Assembly (NCBI RefSeq): GCF_009795805.1
Contig: NZ_WTEY01000002.1
Coordinates: 186,001-250,000 of the forward strand
Direction: 5' to 3'
Length of the DNA stretch: 64,000 nt
From: Gilliamella sp. Pra-s52
GTDB lineage: Bacteria > Pseudomonadota > Gammaproteobacteria > Enterobacterales > Orbaceae
The notes beneath the pieces were generated by a model, which had not been told where the DNA came from, ran no database searches, and was given only the letters and a program-made list of their open reading frames with translations. The position numbers and the translations under genes were made by a program. Shown here one piece after another: positions 1 through 9,333 of the stretch. Each line of letters begins with the position of its first letter. The stretch's first letter is position 1.

Positions 1-176
1 CAATTACAACTAAAGGAACCCCATTAGTTGCATCTGCCAAACATATTGATATGTATGCAGCAATTAATGATCTTATTGATAAACTTGAAAAACAACTTAA
101 TAAACTGCAACATAAAGGTGAGTCTCGTCGTGCTATAAGTAGCATAAAAGACAAAGTATTAGAAGAAGAAATTTAA
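1..176 (+). CDS. raiA: RaiA/HPF-family ribosome hibernation factor, C-terminal part only
   Basis: The window opens inside this gene, in the frame starting at base 3, and the stop codon is at 174-176. The visible 57 residues include [20 protein letters not shown] and [17 protein letters not shown], which match the end of E. coli RaiA (YfiA) closely. RaiA binds the 30S subunit at the tRNA and mRNA path and holds 70S ribosomes inactive under stress or stationary phase. A strong intrinsic terminator follows directly and pheA lies next, as in E. coli. The N-terminal part lies outside the window. The short hibernation factor HPF is the main alternative, but the context favours RaiA. Confidence 0.88.
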   Translation, partial: ITTKGTPLVASAKHIDMYAAINDLIDKLEKQLNKLQHKGESRRAISSIKDKVLEEEI

Positions 177-201
177 TTAATCTATTTCCTTAATTAAATA
201 A

Positions 202-230
202 AAAGGCACTTTAATGGTGCCTTTATTTTT
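202..230 (+). terminator. Intrinsic terminator after raiA
   Basis: An 8-bp perfect stem (AAAGGCAC at 202-209, GTGCCTTT at 217-224) with a 7-nt loop is followed by ATTTTT. It separates raiA from pheA. The same AAGGCAC/GTGCCTT stem recurs behind both porin genes. Confidence 0.85.
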
Positions 231-275
231 GTGCTTGTTATAATACATACTATCTTCTTTTAATATTTAATAAAA

Positions 276-1427
276 ATGACTACAAATCCTTTATTACCTT
301 TACGAAATAAAATTAATGAACTCGATAAAACATTATTAGAACTTATTTCCCAGCGACGTAAGCTTTCAATGCAAGTGGTTCATACAAAAATTGAAGCTAA
401 TATTCCTGTACGCGATATTGAGCGTGAGCGTTCACTTATTAGAAATTTAATCAATCAAGGGAAACATCATCATCTTGATGATATGCTTATAAAACGCTTA
501 TACCAATTAATTATTGAAGATTCTGTACTATTACAACAAAAAATCTTACAAGAAAAACTTAATCACAACACAATTACTACTGCCAAAATCGCATTTTTAG
601 GTCCTAAAGGATCTTATTCACATTCTGCAGCTCGTCGCTATGCTAGTACTCACTTAGATAAAATGGTTGAATTAAGCTGTTCAACTTTTAAAGAAGTTTT
701 TGAACAAATCGAAAATAGTTCTGTAGATTATGGCATTTTACCAATAGAAAATTCTAGTTCTGGCTCAATAAATGAAGTTTATGATTTATTGCAAAAAACT
801 AATTTGCATATTATTGGTGAACTATCTTTGCCTATTGATCATTGTATTCTTGCCATGCCAAATTCACAGCTCGAAAAAATTGATACCATTTATAGCCATC
901 CACAACCGTTCCAACAATGTAGTAACTTCTTAGAGAACTATCCAAATTGGAAAATTGTATACTGCGATAGTACTTCATCAGCAATGAAAACAGTTGCTAA
1001 ATTGAATAAACCTAATGTTGCAGCAATGGGGAATAAAGATGGCGGTGAATTATATGGGTTACAAGTACTTGAACATAATTTTGCAAATCAAAAAGAAAAC
1101 ATTACTCGTTTTATTGTGTTAGCCCGCCAGCCTATCGAAGTATCTGATCAACTTCCAGCTAAAACTACAATTTTAATGAAGACTGGTCAGCAAGCAGGTG
1201 CTTTAGTTGATGCGCTATTAGTATTACGTAATCATAATATTATCATGACTAAACTTGAATCACGTCCAATTCATGGTACACCATGGGAAGAGATGTTTTA
1301 TATTGACTTGCAAGGCAACATCCATTCTTATGAAATGCAAACAGCGCTTAAAGAACTCACTTCAATGACGCTATACACCAAAGTGCTCGGATGTTATCCA
1401 ACTGATTCTGTTGTTGCTGTAATATAA
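276..1427 (+). CDS. pheA: Bifunctional chorismate mutase / prephenate dehydratase
   Basis: A cytosolic enzyme that converts chorismate to prephenate and then to phenylpyruvate, the committed steps of phenylalanine synthesis. The 383 residues show the AroQ-type mutase domain (about 1-95, with [12 protein letters not shown]), the dehydratase domain (about 105-285, with [12 protein letters not shown] and ENITRF) and a C-terminal ACT domain (about 297-375, with GALV and the ESRP phenylalanine-binding motif). Length and order match E. coli PheA (386 aa). In E. coli a leader peptide and attenuator (pheL) lie between raiA and pheA. Here the roughly 45 nt between the raiA terminator and the ATG hold no Phe-rich reading frame, so control must differ or rest on feedback inhibition through ACT. 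mutY follows after 4 nt. Confidence 0.97.
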   Translation: MTTNPLLPLRNKINELDKTLLELISQRRKLSMQVVHTKIEANIPVRDIERERSLIRNLINQGKHHHLDDMLIKRLYQLIIEDSVLLQQKILQEKLNHNTITTAKIAFLGPKGSYSHSAARRYASTHLDKMVELSCSTFKEVFEQIENSSVDYGILPIENSSSGSINEVYDLLQKTNLHIIGELSLPIDHCILAMPNSQLEKIDTIYSHPQPFQQCSNFLENYPNWKIVYCDSTSSAMKTVAKLNKPNVAAMGNKDGGELYGLQVLEHNFANQKENITRFIVLARQPIEVSDQLPAKTTILMKTGQQAGALVDALLVLRNHNIIMTKLESRPIHGTPWEEMFYIDLQGNIHSYEMQTALKELTSMTLYTKVLGCYPTDSVVAVI

Positions 1428-1431
1428 TAAT

Positions 1432-2469
1432 ATGACTATGCAATATTTTTCGCAATCTATACTTAACTGGTATGAACTGTGCGGTAGAAAATCGCTACCT
1501 TGGCAAATCAGCAAAAGTTCTTATCATGTTTGGTTATCAGAAGTCATGTTACAACAAACTCAGGTTGTAACTGTTATTCCTTACTTCAACCGTTTTATTG
1601 AGCGCTTCCCAAAGATAACAGATCTAGCACAGGCATCAATTGATGATGTATTGCATCTTTGGACTGGGCTTGGCTATTATGCAAGAGCTCGTAACTTACA
1701 TAAAACAGCACAAATAATAACCGAAAAATTTAATGGCGAATTCCCGACACAATTTGATAACGTCATCGCCCTACCTGGTATAGGACGTTCAACTGCAGGG
1801 GCAATTTTATCTCTTTCACAAAATCAGCATTACCCTATTTTAGATGGTAATGTAAAACGTGTATTAACTCGATATTTTGCTGTTCAAGGCTGGCCTGGTA
1901 TAAAAACTGTCGAAAATAAACTCTGGAATTTAAGTGAACAAGTTACTCCCAAAATTGATGTTGCAAAATTTAATCAAGCTATGATGGATATTGGTGCGAT
2001 GGTTTGTACACGCACTAAACCTAAATGTTCTTTATGCCCTTTGCATAGCAATTGCATTGCACATAAAACGGAAAGTTGGCAACAATATCCAACCCAAAAA
2101 CCTAAAAATACTATTCCTGAAAAAACAGCCTATTTTTTAATGCTTGAATATAATCAAACTATTTGGTTAGAAAAAAGACCGCCAACAGGCATTTGGGGAG
2201 GATTATATTGCTTACCACAGTTTTCAAGTAAACAAGAAATAACTGACTGGTTAAAAAAACAAGGTATCGAAACCTTACCTCTAAAACAGCTTATTGCATT
2301 TCGTCACACATTTAGTCATTTTCACTTAAATATTATTCCTTTTCATTGTGTTATCAAAAAAAAGACAAAATATTGGGATAAATCTTATGGATACTGGTAT
2401 AACCTTAAATCGAAAAATAACAAAATTGGACTTGCTACACCTATTTATAACTTATTAAAACAATTATAA
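1432..2469 (+). CDS. mutY: A/G-specific adenine DNA glycosylase MutY
   Basis: A base-excision repair glycosylase that removes adenine mispaired with 8-oxoguanine. The 345 residues include the catalytic Glu37 in [10 protein letters not shown], the helix-hairpin-helix [13 protein letters not shown] (about 114-126), catalytic Asp138 in LDGNVKRV, and the [4Fe-4S] ligands Cys192, Cys199, Cys202 and Cys208 with the expected C-X6-C-X2-C-X5-C spacing. The C-terminal MutT-like 8-oxoG recognition domain (about 230-340, with [10 protein letters not shown]) is complete. These numbers coincide with E. coli MutY. It starts 4 nt after pheA and is probably co-transcribed with it. The E. coli neighbours yggX and mltC are not here. 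Confidence 0.97.
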   Translation: MTMQYFSQSILNWYELCGRKSLPWQISKSSYHVWLSEVMLQQTQVVTVIPYFNRFIERFPKITDLAQASIDDVLHLWTGLGYYARARNLHKTAQIITEKFNGEFPTQFDNVIALPGIGRSTAGAILSLSQNQHYPILDGNVKRVLTRYFAVQGWPGIKTVENKLWNLSEQVTPKIDVAKFNQAMMDIGAMVCTRTKPKCSLCPLHSNCIAHKTESWQQYPTQKPKNTIPEKTAYFLMLEYNQTIWLEKRPPTGIWGGLYCLPQFSSKQEITDWLKKQGIETLPLKQLIAFRHTFSHFHLNIIPFHCVIKKKTKYWDKSYGYWYNLKSKNNKIGLATPIYNLLKQL

Positions 2470-2527
2470 CTATCCTCTAAAAAAGAGAACAAAAAATGAA
2501 TAATATACAAAAATCTGTTAAATAAGA

Positions 2528-2546
2528 TTACTTTCATGTAAAGTAA
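2528..2546 (+). other. Small hairpin in the mutY-rlmKL intergenic region
   Basis: A 7-bp perfect inverted repeat (TTACTTT, 5-nt loop, AAAGTAA) lies 60 nt after the mutY stop. No run of T follows, so it is at best a weak terminator or mRNA 3'-end hairpin. Confidence 0.35.
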
Positions 2547-2662
2547 AGGATTATGTCAAAAGTTGTTATTTATGAACGAATACTCTCTTTTGATTACCAA
2601 CAAACCTTTCTGATTATTAACAAACTAAATCAAATATTCCTCTAACTAAATTCAGACTCAAT

Positions 2663-2691
2663 TTCCCACCATTGCAATTAGCCAGTATAAT
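2663..2691 (+). promoter_or_regulatory. Probable sigma70 promoter of rlmKL
   Basis: A perfect TATAAT at 2686-2691 (context TATAATGCTAGCA) has TTCCCA, matching 4 of 6 consensus positions, 17 nt upstream at 2663-2668. Transcription would begin near 2698, leaving a short leader before the ATG at 2723. This also argues against the in-frame TTG at 2672 as the start, because that codon lies upstream of the -10 box. Confidence 0.55.
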
Positions 2692-2722
2692 GCTAGCAAT
2701 TTTATTGTTAAGTGAGCTATAC

Positions 2723-4843
2723 ATGAAAACATTATTTGCCAGCACATCACGTGGGCTTGAAGAGTTATTAAAAAAAGAGTTAGAACAAATTGGTGCAATT
2801 AATTGTAAAATTGCGCAAGGCGGTGTTTATTTTGATGTCGATGAAAAAATACTATATCAATCATTATTGTGGTCACGTTTAGCATCTCGAATCTTACTAC
2901 CCATTGCCGAGTTCGATATCTATAGCGATTTGGATCTGTACTCTTGTGTGTTTAATATTAAATGGCCAAATATTTTTGCTGTTGATAACGCTTTCGTAAT
3001 TAATTTTGTTGGCGTCAACGAGTTTATCCGCAATAGTCAATATGGTGCGCTAAAGATCAAAGATGCGATTGTTGATCACTTTTTGCGTCATACTAATGAA
3101 CGTCCTAATGTCGCAAAACAAGATCCCGATATTCGACTTCATGCTTATTTAAATAAAAACCGCGTCACACTATCTTTAGATCTAAGTGGTAATAGTTTAC
3201 ATGAGCGTGGCTATCGCCAACAAACAGGACAAGCTCCACTAAAAGAAAACCTAGCGGCAGCTATTATTATGCGTTCTGGTTGGAAAGCAAATGAACCATT
3301 GCTCGATCCGATGTGTGGTTCAGGTACATTACTAATTGAAGCGGCAATGATCGCATCACAAATCCCACCCGGTTTACATCGTAAACAGTGGGGATTTTTT
3401 GCTTGGAAAGGCTTTAACCCGACATTGTGGAACGAATTGCTCTTCACTGCAAAACATAACGTATCTAAAACAAACACTGCATTTATCGGTTATGATAATA
3501 ATGCGACAGTACTTGAACGAGCCAAACAAAATGCGCTCCAAGCAGGTGTGGGGGATTTAATTACTTTTTTGATGCAAGATGTGACACAACTAACCAATCC
3601 ATTGCCAACTGAAACGGTAGGCATGATCATCAGTAATCCACCTTATGGCGAACGCTTAGAAAGCGAACCTGCGCTTATTGCTTTGCATACGGCACTTGGT
3701 CGACAAATCAAACAAAATTTTGGTGGATGGCGATTATCATTATTTAGCGGTGCGCCACAGTTGTTAGATTGCTTACAAATGAGAGCAGAAAGACAATTCA
3801 AAGCAAAAAATGGTCCTCTCGACTGTATACAAAAAAATTATGTCATTGCTAAGCGTAATACTGAAGAAGCAATCACAAATTCCACTATGCCGGCTGCGGA
3901 TTTTGCTAACCGATTACGCAAAAATAAACAAAAATTAGAAAAGTGGGCAACCCAAGAACAACTAGAATGCTATCGGCTTTATGATGCAGATTTGCCTGAA
4001 TACAATGTCGCTATCGATCGTTATAAAGATAAAATAGTAATGCAAGAATACGCAGCGCCGAAAAACATCGATCCACAAAAAACTCGCCAACGGCTTTTTG
4101 ATACTATTAATGCCACCATGTCAGTGCTTGAGCTTACCGCCGATCAGTTAGTATTAAAAACAAGAGAAAAGCAAAAAGGCAAACAGCAATACCAAAAACT
4201 AGGACAAAAACAGGACTATTTTTTAGTCCATGAATACCCGATTAATCAGCGCAAAACCGCATTTTGGGTTAATGTGACCGATTATTTAGATACGGGATTG
4301 TTTTTAGATCATCGCTTAGCACGAAAAATGATTGGTGAAATGAGTGCAGGCAAAGACTTTTTAAACCTATTTGCCTATACCGGTAGTGCAACGGTTTATG
4401 CTGGACTTGGCGGAGCAAAATCAACCACCACGGTCGATATGTCTCGCACCTATTTGGAATGGGCTGATCGTAATTTAAAACAAAACGGTTTAACGGGTAA
4501 AAAACATCGATTAATTCAGGCGGATTGTTTGCTCTATTTATCTCAAGCTGATGAGCAATTCGATTTAATTTTTATCGATCCGCCGACATTTTCAAACTCG
4601 AAACGGATGAACGATACCTTTGATGTTCAGCGCGATCATCTAAAATTGATGACGGATTTAAAACGTCTGTTAAGACCTAATGGTACTATCATTTTCTCCA
4701 ACAATAAGCGTGGTTTTAAAATGGATAATATTGGTATGCAAAACTTAGGGCTAATCTATCAAGAAATTACCAATAAAACGCTATCGCTTGATTTTAAACG
4801 CAATAAACAAATTCACTGCTGTTTTATTGTAAAACATCAATAA
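2723..4843 (+). CDS. rlmL: Bifunctional 23S rRNA methyltransferase RlmKL (m2G2445 / m7G2069)
   Basis: A fused enzyme that methylates G2445 (RlmL half) and G2069 (RlmK half) of 23S rRNA with S-adenosylmethionine. I start it at ATG 2723 ([11 protein letters not shown]), the position matching the E. coli N-terminus. The 706 residues contain a THUMP domain (about 45-155), the first Rossmann methyltransferase ([15 protein letters not shown], then the m2G catalytic motif SNPPYGERL) and the second one ([13 protein letters not shown], then [13 protein letters not shown]). Length is close to the 702 aa of E. coli. A hairpin terminator follows. A decayed second copy of the 3' third of this gene, with its terminator and downstream DNA, lies 4400 bp further on, beyond mtlADR. 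Confidence 0.96.
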   Translation: MKTLFASTSRGLEELLKKELEQIGAINCKIAQGGVYFDVDEKILYQSLLWSRLASRILLPIAEFDIYSDLDLYSCVFNIKWPNIFAVDNAFVINFVGVNEFIRNSQYGALKIKDAIVDHFLRHTNERPNVAKQDPDIRLHAYLNKNRVTLSLDLSGNSLHERGYRQQTGQAPLKENLAAAIIMRSGWKANEPLLDPMCGSGTLLIEAAMIASQIPPGLHRKQWGFFAWKGFNPTLWNELLFTAKHNVSKTNTAFIGYDNNATVLERAKQNALQAGVGDLITFLMQDVTQLTNPLPTETVGMIISNPPYGERLESEPALIALHTALGRQIKQNFGGWRLSLFSGAPQLLDCLQMRAERQFKAKNGPLDCIQKNYVIAKRNTEEAITNSTMPAADFANRLRKNKQKLEKWATQEQLECYRLYDADLPEYNVAIDRYKDKIVMQEYAAPKNIDPQKTRQRLFDTINATMSVLELTADQLVLKTREKQKGKQQYQKLGQKQDYFLVHEYPINQRKTAFWVNVTDYLDTGLFLDHRLARKMIGEMSAGKDFLNLFAYTGSATVYAGLGGAKSTTTVDMSRTYLEWADRNLKQNGLTGKKHRLIQADCLLYLSQADEQFDLIFIDPPTFSNSKRMNDTFDVQRDHLKLMTDLKRLLRPNGTIIFSNNKRGFKMDNIGMQNLGLIYQEITNKTLSLDFKRNKQIHCCFIVKHQ

Positions 4844-4849
4844 ACATAA

Positions 4850-4875
4850 AACCGCCATAAGGCGGTTAATTTATT
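4850..4875 (+). terminator. Hairpin terminator after rlmKL
   Basis: A 7-bp GC-rich stem (AACCGCC 4850-4856, GGCGGTT 4861-4867) with an ATAA loop is followed by the A/T-rich AATTTATT. The T run is imperfect, so termination may be partial. The same hairpin is repeated identically at 9250-9267. Confidence 0.7.
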
Positions 4876-4901
4876 AAAAATAAGTTGAAATAAAAAACTT
4901 C

Positions 4902-4933
4902 AATAAAATCAACACCTTTCCCGAGCATTTTTT
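4902..4933 (+). repeat. Dispersed gene-end repeat, copy 1
   Basis: A 32-nt element of the form AATAAAATCAAYACCTTTCC followed by YGARCRTTTTTT. Close relatives lie at 9302-9333, 36008-36040 and 36162-36194. All four lie downstream of a coding end or of its decayed copy. Confidence 0.7.
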
Positions 4934-5077
4934 AATCAAAATGAAACCTTATCAGGTTGCTTATTTTGCTAAAAAATTATACAAAAAGTAATCACTATTA
5001 ATAATAATTCAATCTTGTAAAAAATTTTCAGGAAACTATACGTTTTAGTATAATTTTCTCTTACCACCTTCCAAAAG

Positions 5078-5093
5078 AGTGATCTTAATCACA
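5078..5093 (+). promoter_or_regulatory. CRP-binding site, distal, upstream of mtlA
   Basis: AGTGA-N6-TCACA fits the TGTGA-N6-TCACA consensus with one mismatch. It lies about 44 bp upstream of a perfect site, consistent with multi-site CRP control as known for the E. coli mtl operon. Confidence 0.6.
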
Positions 5094-5121
5094 AAAATAA
5101 AAAAAAGACCCATTTTAACAA

Positions 5122-5137
5122 TGTGACACTCATCACA
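5122..5137 (+). promoter_or_regulatory. CRP-binding site, proximal, upstream of mtlA
   Basis: A perfect TGTGA-CACTCA-TCACA. Its centre (5129.5) lies about 61.5 bp upstream of the start point expected from the TACAAT box at 5179-5184, the classical class I CRP position. It indicates catabolite control of mannitol use. Confidence 0.8.
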
Positions 5138-5178
5138 TTTATCAATTTTTTTTAATGAATTGAATAACTAAATCCTTC

Positions 5179-5184
5179 TACAAT
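5179..5184 (+). promoter_or_regulatory. Probable -10 box of mtlADR
   Basis: TACAAT lies 45 bp before the mtlA ATG. No good -35 box stands at 16-18 bp (TGAATT at 5156-5161 is poor), as expected of a CRP-dependent promoter. A TTGAAT at 5160-5165 is only 13 bp away and unlikely to serve. Confidence 0.5.
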
Positions 5185-5228
5185 AGCAACATGATGATTA
5201 TATCAATCAATAAGGAAAGTTTTATATT

Positions 5229-7106
5229 ATGACAAATTCAAACATCAAATTAAAAGTCCAAAATTTTGGGCGATTCTTAAGTAATATGGTCATGCCAAAT
5301 ATCGGCGCATTCATTGCTTGGGGATTTATTACCGCTATTTTTATTCCAACGGGTTGGTACCCAAACGAAAGCATTGCCAAATTGGTTGGACCGATGATTA
5401 CTTACTTATTACCACTGTTGATTGGTTATACTGGCGGTAAATTAGTTCACGGTGAACGAGGCGCCGTTGTTGGTGCAATCACAACAATGGGAGTTATTGT
5501 TGGCGCAGACATCCCAATGTTCTTAGGCGCAATGATAGTTGGCCCTCTAGGTGGTTGGATAATAAAACAATTTGATAAAGCCATCGATGGAAAAGTCAAA
5601 AGTGGTTTTGAAATGTTAGTTAACAATTTCTCGGCCGGTATTATTGGTATGTTACTTGCATTGCTTTCTTTTTTTGCAATTGGACCTTCTGTCGTTATTG
5701 CATCTGGTAAATTAACCCTTGCCGTTAATTTCTTAGTTGAGCATAATTTACTACCTTTAACTTCGATCATCATTGAACCAGCTAAAATTCTTTTCTTAAA
5801 TAATGCGATTAACCACGGTATATTTTCACCATTAGGTATTCAACAAGCCGCTGAGTATTCTCAATCTATTTTCTTTTTAATCGAAGCAAATCCTGGTCCT
5901 GGTTTAGGTTTATTACTCGCTTATATGTTCTTTGGTAAAGGTTCTGCAAAAAGTTCAGCTGGTGGCGCAGCAATCATTCATTTCTTTGGGGGAATTCATG
6001 AAATTTACTTTCCATATGTCTTAATGAACCCTCGTTTAATTATTGCAGTAATTTTAGGTGGAATGACAGGCGTATTTACTTTGACACTATTTGGTGCAGG
6101 ATTAAGCTCACCGGCATCACCAGGTTCAATTATCGCCGTTCTTGCCGTCACTCCAAAATCATCAATGCTTGGTGTAATTATTTCTGTCATTGCGGCAACA
6201 ACAGTAACGTTTATCGTTTCAGCTATTTTACTAAAAACTACAAAAGAAACTGATAAAAGTCTTGAAGATGCAAAATCGAATATTTCTGCAATGAAAAATG
6301 AATCAAAAGGAATTGTTAATGGTATCCTTGATCTTGCTAAAGTTAAGAAAATCATAGTAGCTTGTGATGCAGGAATGGGCTCAAGTGCTATGGGCGCCGG
6401 TGTCTTACGCAAAAAAGTTCAAGATGCAGATTTGGATATTTTTGTCACTAATGTAGCGATTAATAATCTACCAGATGATGTTGACATTGTTATCACACAT
6501 AAAGACTTAACCGATCGCGCAAAACAACATGCACCAAATGCACATCATATTTCATTGACTAACTTTTTAGACAGCCAATTATATAGCCAACTCGTGGCTG
6601 ACCTTTTAAGTTCTCAAGCGAATAGTGGCACAATAGAAACAGCATCTGCAAGCAATCAATCGACTGATAATGCCCCTTTATTTAAATTATCAGAACAAAA
6701 TATCTTTTTAGGACTAACAGCTAAAAATAAAGAAGAAGCCATTCGCTTCGCTGGGCAAAAATTAGTCGATAATGGTTATGTTGAAACTACCTATATAGAA
6801 GCAATGCTAGAACGTGAAAAACTAACATCAACTTATTTAGGAGAATCAATAGCTGTCCCACATGGTACTATTGAATCAAAAGACGATGTTATTAAAACTG
6901 GTATCGTATTTTGCCAATACCCAGCTGGAGTTCAATTTGGTGATGAAGAAGACGATAAAGCAAAAATAGTGATCGGTATTGCTGCTCGCAATAATGAACA
7001 TCTTGATGTCATAGCAAAATTAACTAATGCATTAGATGATGAAACTATTATTGCAAAGCTAGCAACAACAAATAGTGTTGAAGAAGTTTTAGCAATACTC
7101 AGCTAA
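5229..7106 (+). CDS. mtlA: Mannitol-specific PTS enzyme IICBA
   Basis: An inner-membrane permease that imports mannitol and phosphorylates it to mannitol-1-phosphate, taking phosphate from HPr. The 625 residues divide into a multi-spanning IIC domain (about 1-340, with the substrate-loop motif GGIHEIYFPY), a IIB domain with the phospho-cysteine Cys379 in ACDAGMGSSAMGA, and a C-terminal IIA domain with the phospho-histidine His545 in IAVPHGTIES. E. coli MtlA is 637 aa with Cys384 and His554. A glutamine/serine-rich linker joins IIB to IIA. A good Shine-Dalgarno (AAGGAAAG) precedes the ATG. It is the first gene of mtlADR behind two CRP sites, and a strong hairpin separates it from mtlD. Confidence 0.97.
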   Translation: MTNSNIKLKVQNFGRFLSNMVMPNIGAFIAWGFITAIFIPTGWYPNESIAKLVGPMITYLLPLLIGYTGGKLVHGERGAVVGAITTMGVIVGADIPMFLGAMIVGPLGGWIIKQFDKAIDGKVKSGFEMLVNNFSAGIIGMLLALLSFFAIGPSVVIASGKLTLAVNFLVEHNLLPLTSIIIEPAKILFLNNAINHGIFSPLGIQQAAEYSQSIFFLIEANPGPGLGLLLAYMFFGKGSAKSSAGGAAIIHFFGGIHEIYFPYVLMNPRLIIAVILGGMTGVFTLTLFGAGLSSPASPGSIIAVLAVTPKSSMLGVIISVIAATTVTFIVSAILLKTTKETDKSLEDAKSNISAMKNESKGIVNGILDLAKVKKIIVACDAGMGSSAMGAGVLRKKVQDADLDIFVTNVAINNLPDDVDIVITHKDLTDRAKQHAPNAHHISLTNFLDSQLYSQLVADLLSSQANSGTIETASASNQSTDNAPLFKLSEQNIFLGLTAKNKEEAIRFAGQKLVDNGYVETTYIEAMLEREKLTSTYLGESIAVPHGTIESKDDVIKTGIVFCQYPAGVQFGDEEDDKAKIVIGIAARNNEHLDVIAKLTNALDDETIIAKLATTNSVEEVLAILS

Positions 7107-7115
7107 CCTAGTTCT

Positions 7116-7138
7116 ATTTCCCGCTTGATGCGGGAAAT
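7116..7138 (+). other. mtlA-mtlD intercistronic hairpin
   Basis: A perfect 9-bp stem (ATTTCCCGC 7116-7124, GCGGGAAAT 7130-7138) with a 5-nt loop. No T run follows, so it is more likely a 3'-end stabiliser or processing signal for mtlA mRNA than a full terminator. It could set a higher mtlA than mtlD level. Confidence 0.65.
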
Positions 7139-7176
7139 TAAGTTAAACAGTTAAATTAAATTTAAGGATTATTATT

Positions 7177-8340
7177 ATGCAAGCACTACACTTTGGCGCA
7201 GGTAACATTGGACGAGGTTTTATAGGTAAATTACTATCCGATGCTGGCGTACAGGTCACATTTGCTGATGTAAATCAACAAATTATTGATGCTATAGCCA
7301 CTCGTCATGAATATCCAGTAAATGTTGTTGGTGAACAATCTACCACCGAAATAGTTAAGAATGTTGATGGAATTAACAGTACCTCTAATGAAGTTATCGA
7401 TTATATTGCCAAAGTAGATTTAGTTACCACCGCTGTTGGTCCACAAATTTTAGCGCGTATCGCCCCTACTGTCGCACAGGGAATTATTGCAAGGCACAAA
7501 CAGGGAAACACAGCACCACTTAACATTATTGCTTGTGAAAATATGGTTCGTGGTACGAGCCAATTTAAACAAGAAATATTTAAAACACTACCAGAAGATC
7601 TTCACCAATGGACAAATTCTCATATCGGTTTTGTCGATTCAGCCGTGGATCGCATTGTACCACCTGCAACATCAAAAATAGGTGATATTCTCGAAGTCAC
7701 TGTTGAAACTTTTTCGGAATGGATTGTTGATGAAACACAATTTGTCGGTAATATCCCCTCAATTAATGGAATGCAACCTGTTGATAATTTAATGGCTTTT
7801 GTCGAACGCAAGCTATTTACCTTAAATACAGGACATGCAATCACAGCTTATTTAGGTTTTTATAATGGTATTGCTACCATTCGTGATGCAATTTTAAACG
7901 AAAAAATTCGTTTAGTTGTACGTGGTGCTATGGAAGAAAGTGGTCTAGTACTCATTAAACGTTACAATTTTGATGAGCAAAAACACATGGCCTACATTGA
8001 AAAAATCTTAACTCGTTTTGAAAATCCTTATTTACATGATGATACTGCTCGTGTTGGTCGTCAACCAATTCGTAAATTAGGGACTAACGACCGTCTAATA
8101 AAACCATTGCTCGGAACATTTGAATATCAAGTCAAAAATACGAATTTATTAGTAGGTATCGCTGCTGCGCTTAATTATCGCAATAATGATGATGAACAAG
8201 CGGTTGAATTGGCTAACCTCATTACTGAAAAAGGTGTTAAACATGCTTTTTGCCAAATTTCGGGGATTGATTTTAATAATTCTATTGTTAAGCAGGTTGA
8301 AGAATTTTATACTGCAATGCAAAATCATCATTTTATATAA
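7177..8340 (+). CDS. mtlD: Mannitol-1-phosphate 5-dehydrogenase
   Basis: A cytosolic enzyme that oxidises the mannitol-1-phosphate delivered by MtlA to fructose-6-phosphate with NAD+. The 387 residues begin with the dinucleotide-binding motif [10 protein letters not shown] (residues 6-15) and include [30 protein letters not shown] and [10 protein letters not shown], all typical of polyol-specific long-chain dehydrogenases and nearly identical to E. coli MtlD (382 aa). The Shine-Dalgarno TTAAGGA stands before the ATG. mtlR follows after 6 nt. Confidence 0.97.
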   Translation: MQALHFGAGNIGRGFIGKLLSDAGVQVTFADVNQQIIDAIATRHEYPVNVVGEQSTTEIVKNVDGINSTSNEVIDYIAKVDLVTTAVGPQILARIAPTVAQGIIARHKQGNTAPLNIIACENMVRGTSQFKQEIFKTLPEDLHQWTNSHIGFVDSAVDRIVPPATSKIGDILEVTVETFSEWIVDETQFVGNIPSINGMQPVDNLMAFVERKLFTLNTGHAITAYLGFYNGIATIRDAILNEKIRLVVRGAMEESGLVLIKRYNFDEQKHMAYIEKILTRFENPYLHDDTARVGRQPIRKLGTNDRLIKPLLGTFEYQVKNTNLLVGIAAALNYRNNDDEQAVELANLITEKGVKHAFCQISGIDFNNSIVKQVEEFYTAMQNHHFI

Positions 8341-8346
8341 TCTCTA

Positions 8347-8898
8347 ATGCCCGAATCGATATTACAAGAAGATACGATATTAGAAAAACTCAACCAGCAA
8401 GCTGATATTCATAGCTTGCTGGTAGTTGCTATTAAGTTAATCAATGACAATATCGACAAATTAATTCTTAAAGTTTTTCGAAAAGAACCTCATGCCATTA
8501 AATTTGTCATCCCTTCGTTAATTGGTAAAAATGGTCCACTTAATGATACAGCTGTTTGCTTAAAATTACTTTATGCTCTTGGCATCATCACTCGTGAAGA
8601 TTATGAAGACATTGAATTGCTAATAGCTATTTTAGATGAATTAAACCAAGACGATAAAAAATACACTTATCTAGATGATGAAATTCTAGGTCCCATCAGC
8701 TTGTTACATGACATGGTATTACCGCCCAATTGGACTTTGCAACAAGATGAAGACAAAGAAATAGGAATTGTAGATACGTTAAAATCCTCAATATATCAAA
8801 ATCGCTATCAGCAAATGATACGTTCCGCACTCATCATCGCGATTACTGAGCTAACGGTTCGCATTATTAATAAACAAAAGATTGACTATTTCCCATAA
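8347..8898 (+). CDS. mtlR: Mannitol operon repressor MtlR
   Basis: The family represses mtl expression in enterobacteria. MtlR has no helix-turn-helix and is thought to work through a partner. The 183 residues match E. coli MtlR (195 aa) through VFRKEPHAIKF, GPLNDTAVCLKLLYALG, REDYEDIELL and TYLDDEILGP, and the C-terminal RYQQMIRSALIIAITEL. The N-terminus is a little shorter than in E. coli. It is the last gene of the operon. The DNA behind it is an eroded copy of rlmKL. Confidence 0.93.
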   Translation: MPESILQEDTILEKLNQQADIHSLLVVAIKLINDNIDKLILKVFRKEPHAIKFVIPSLIGKNGPLNDTAVCLKLLYALGIITREDYEDIELLIAILDELNQDDKKYTYLDDEILGPISLLHDMVLPPNWTLQQDEDKEIGIVDTLKSSIYQNRYQQMIRSALIIAITELTVRIINKQKIDYFP

Positions 8899-8955
8899 TA
8901 ATATTGGGTGTAAATTTGCTATTTTCGATATGTTATTTATTTTTGTTTAAAAAAA

Positions 8956-9243
8956 TTATTGTTAATTTAAAATAAAATGATTTAACTAGTAAAAACATCG
9001 ATTCATTCAAGCTGATTGTTTGCTTTATTTATCTCAAACCTCTCAATAATTCGATTTAAATTTTATTATTCTACCAACATTTTCAAACTCAAAACATATG
9101 GATAATATCTTTGATGTCCTAGTAGTTTTAGAATGGATAGTATTGGTGTGAAAAAACCACAAGAAATTACCAATAAAACGCTATCGCTTGATTTTAAACG
9201 CAATAAAAAAATTCACTGCTGTTTTATTGTAAAACATCAATAA
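8956..9243 (+). pseudogene. Degraded partial copy of the rlmKL 3' end
   Basis: The sequence aligns with rlmKL from about 4468 to the stop codon. It keeps stretches such as GATTGTTTGCT and ACATTTTCAAACTC, but carries substitutions, small indels, in-frame stops and a deletion of about 80 bp (rlmKL about 4629-4707). Upstream of 9161 it is visibly diverged. From 9161 on it is almost identical to the intact gene, including the same stop codon and terminator. There is no start codon and no open frame, so it is a remnant. The uneven divergence suggests that the 3' part was homogenised by gene conversion or duplicated more recently. Confidence 0.85.
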
Positions 9244-9249
9244 ACATAA

Positions 9250-9275
9250 AACCGCCATAAGGCGGTTAATTTATT
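9250..9275 (+). terminator. Duplicated copy of the rlmKL terminator
   Basis: The same AACCGCC-ATAA-GGCGGTT hairpin and flanks as at 4850-4875. Here it may serve as terminator of the mtl operon, because no other terminator is seen between mtlR and this point. Confidence 0.6.
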
Positions 9276-9301
9276 AAAAATAAGTTGAAATAAAAAACTT
9301 A

Positions 9302-9333
9302 AATAAAATCAATACCTTTCCTGAACGTTTTTT
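9302..9333 (+). repeat. Dispersed gene-end repeat, copy 2
   Basis: AATAAAATCAATACCTTTCC continues to CTGAACGTTTTTT, the nearest to a consensus of the four copies. The remaining intergenic DNA to 9493 is A/T-rich and shows nothing else I can identify. Confidence 0.65.

Larger units (their letters stand above)
4761..4934 (+). repeat. Direct repeat, copy 1 (3' end of rlmKL plus downstream DNA)
   Basis: This stretch covers the last 83 bases of rlmKL, its terminator and about 90 bases downstream. It matches 9161-9334 at a constant offset of 4400. By eye there are 6 mismatches in 174 positions, and only one in the first 140. The two copies bracket mtlADR in direct orientation. Confidence 0.85.

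Noticed and set aside
2591-2626. Two 16-bp similar direct repeats (TGATTACCAACAAACC and TGATTATTAACAAACT) before rlmKL
   Set aside because: Only two imperfect units 20 bp apart; no known regulator pattern. Not enough to call an operator or repeat array.
2672-2722. TTG start extending RlmKL by 17 residues
   Set aside because: The codon lies upstream of the -10 box, and the extra residues do not match RlmL; ATG 2723 gives the E. coli-like N-terminus.
5160-5184. TTGAAT/TACAAT as a full mtlA promoter
   Set aside because: The spacer is only 13 bp; the -10 box with CRP activation is more likely.
5447-6412. Long minus-strand open frames within mtlA
   Set aside because: Antisense frames arising from the codon bias of a membrane protein gene; no ribosome-binding site and no recognisable domain.
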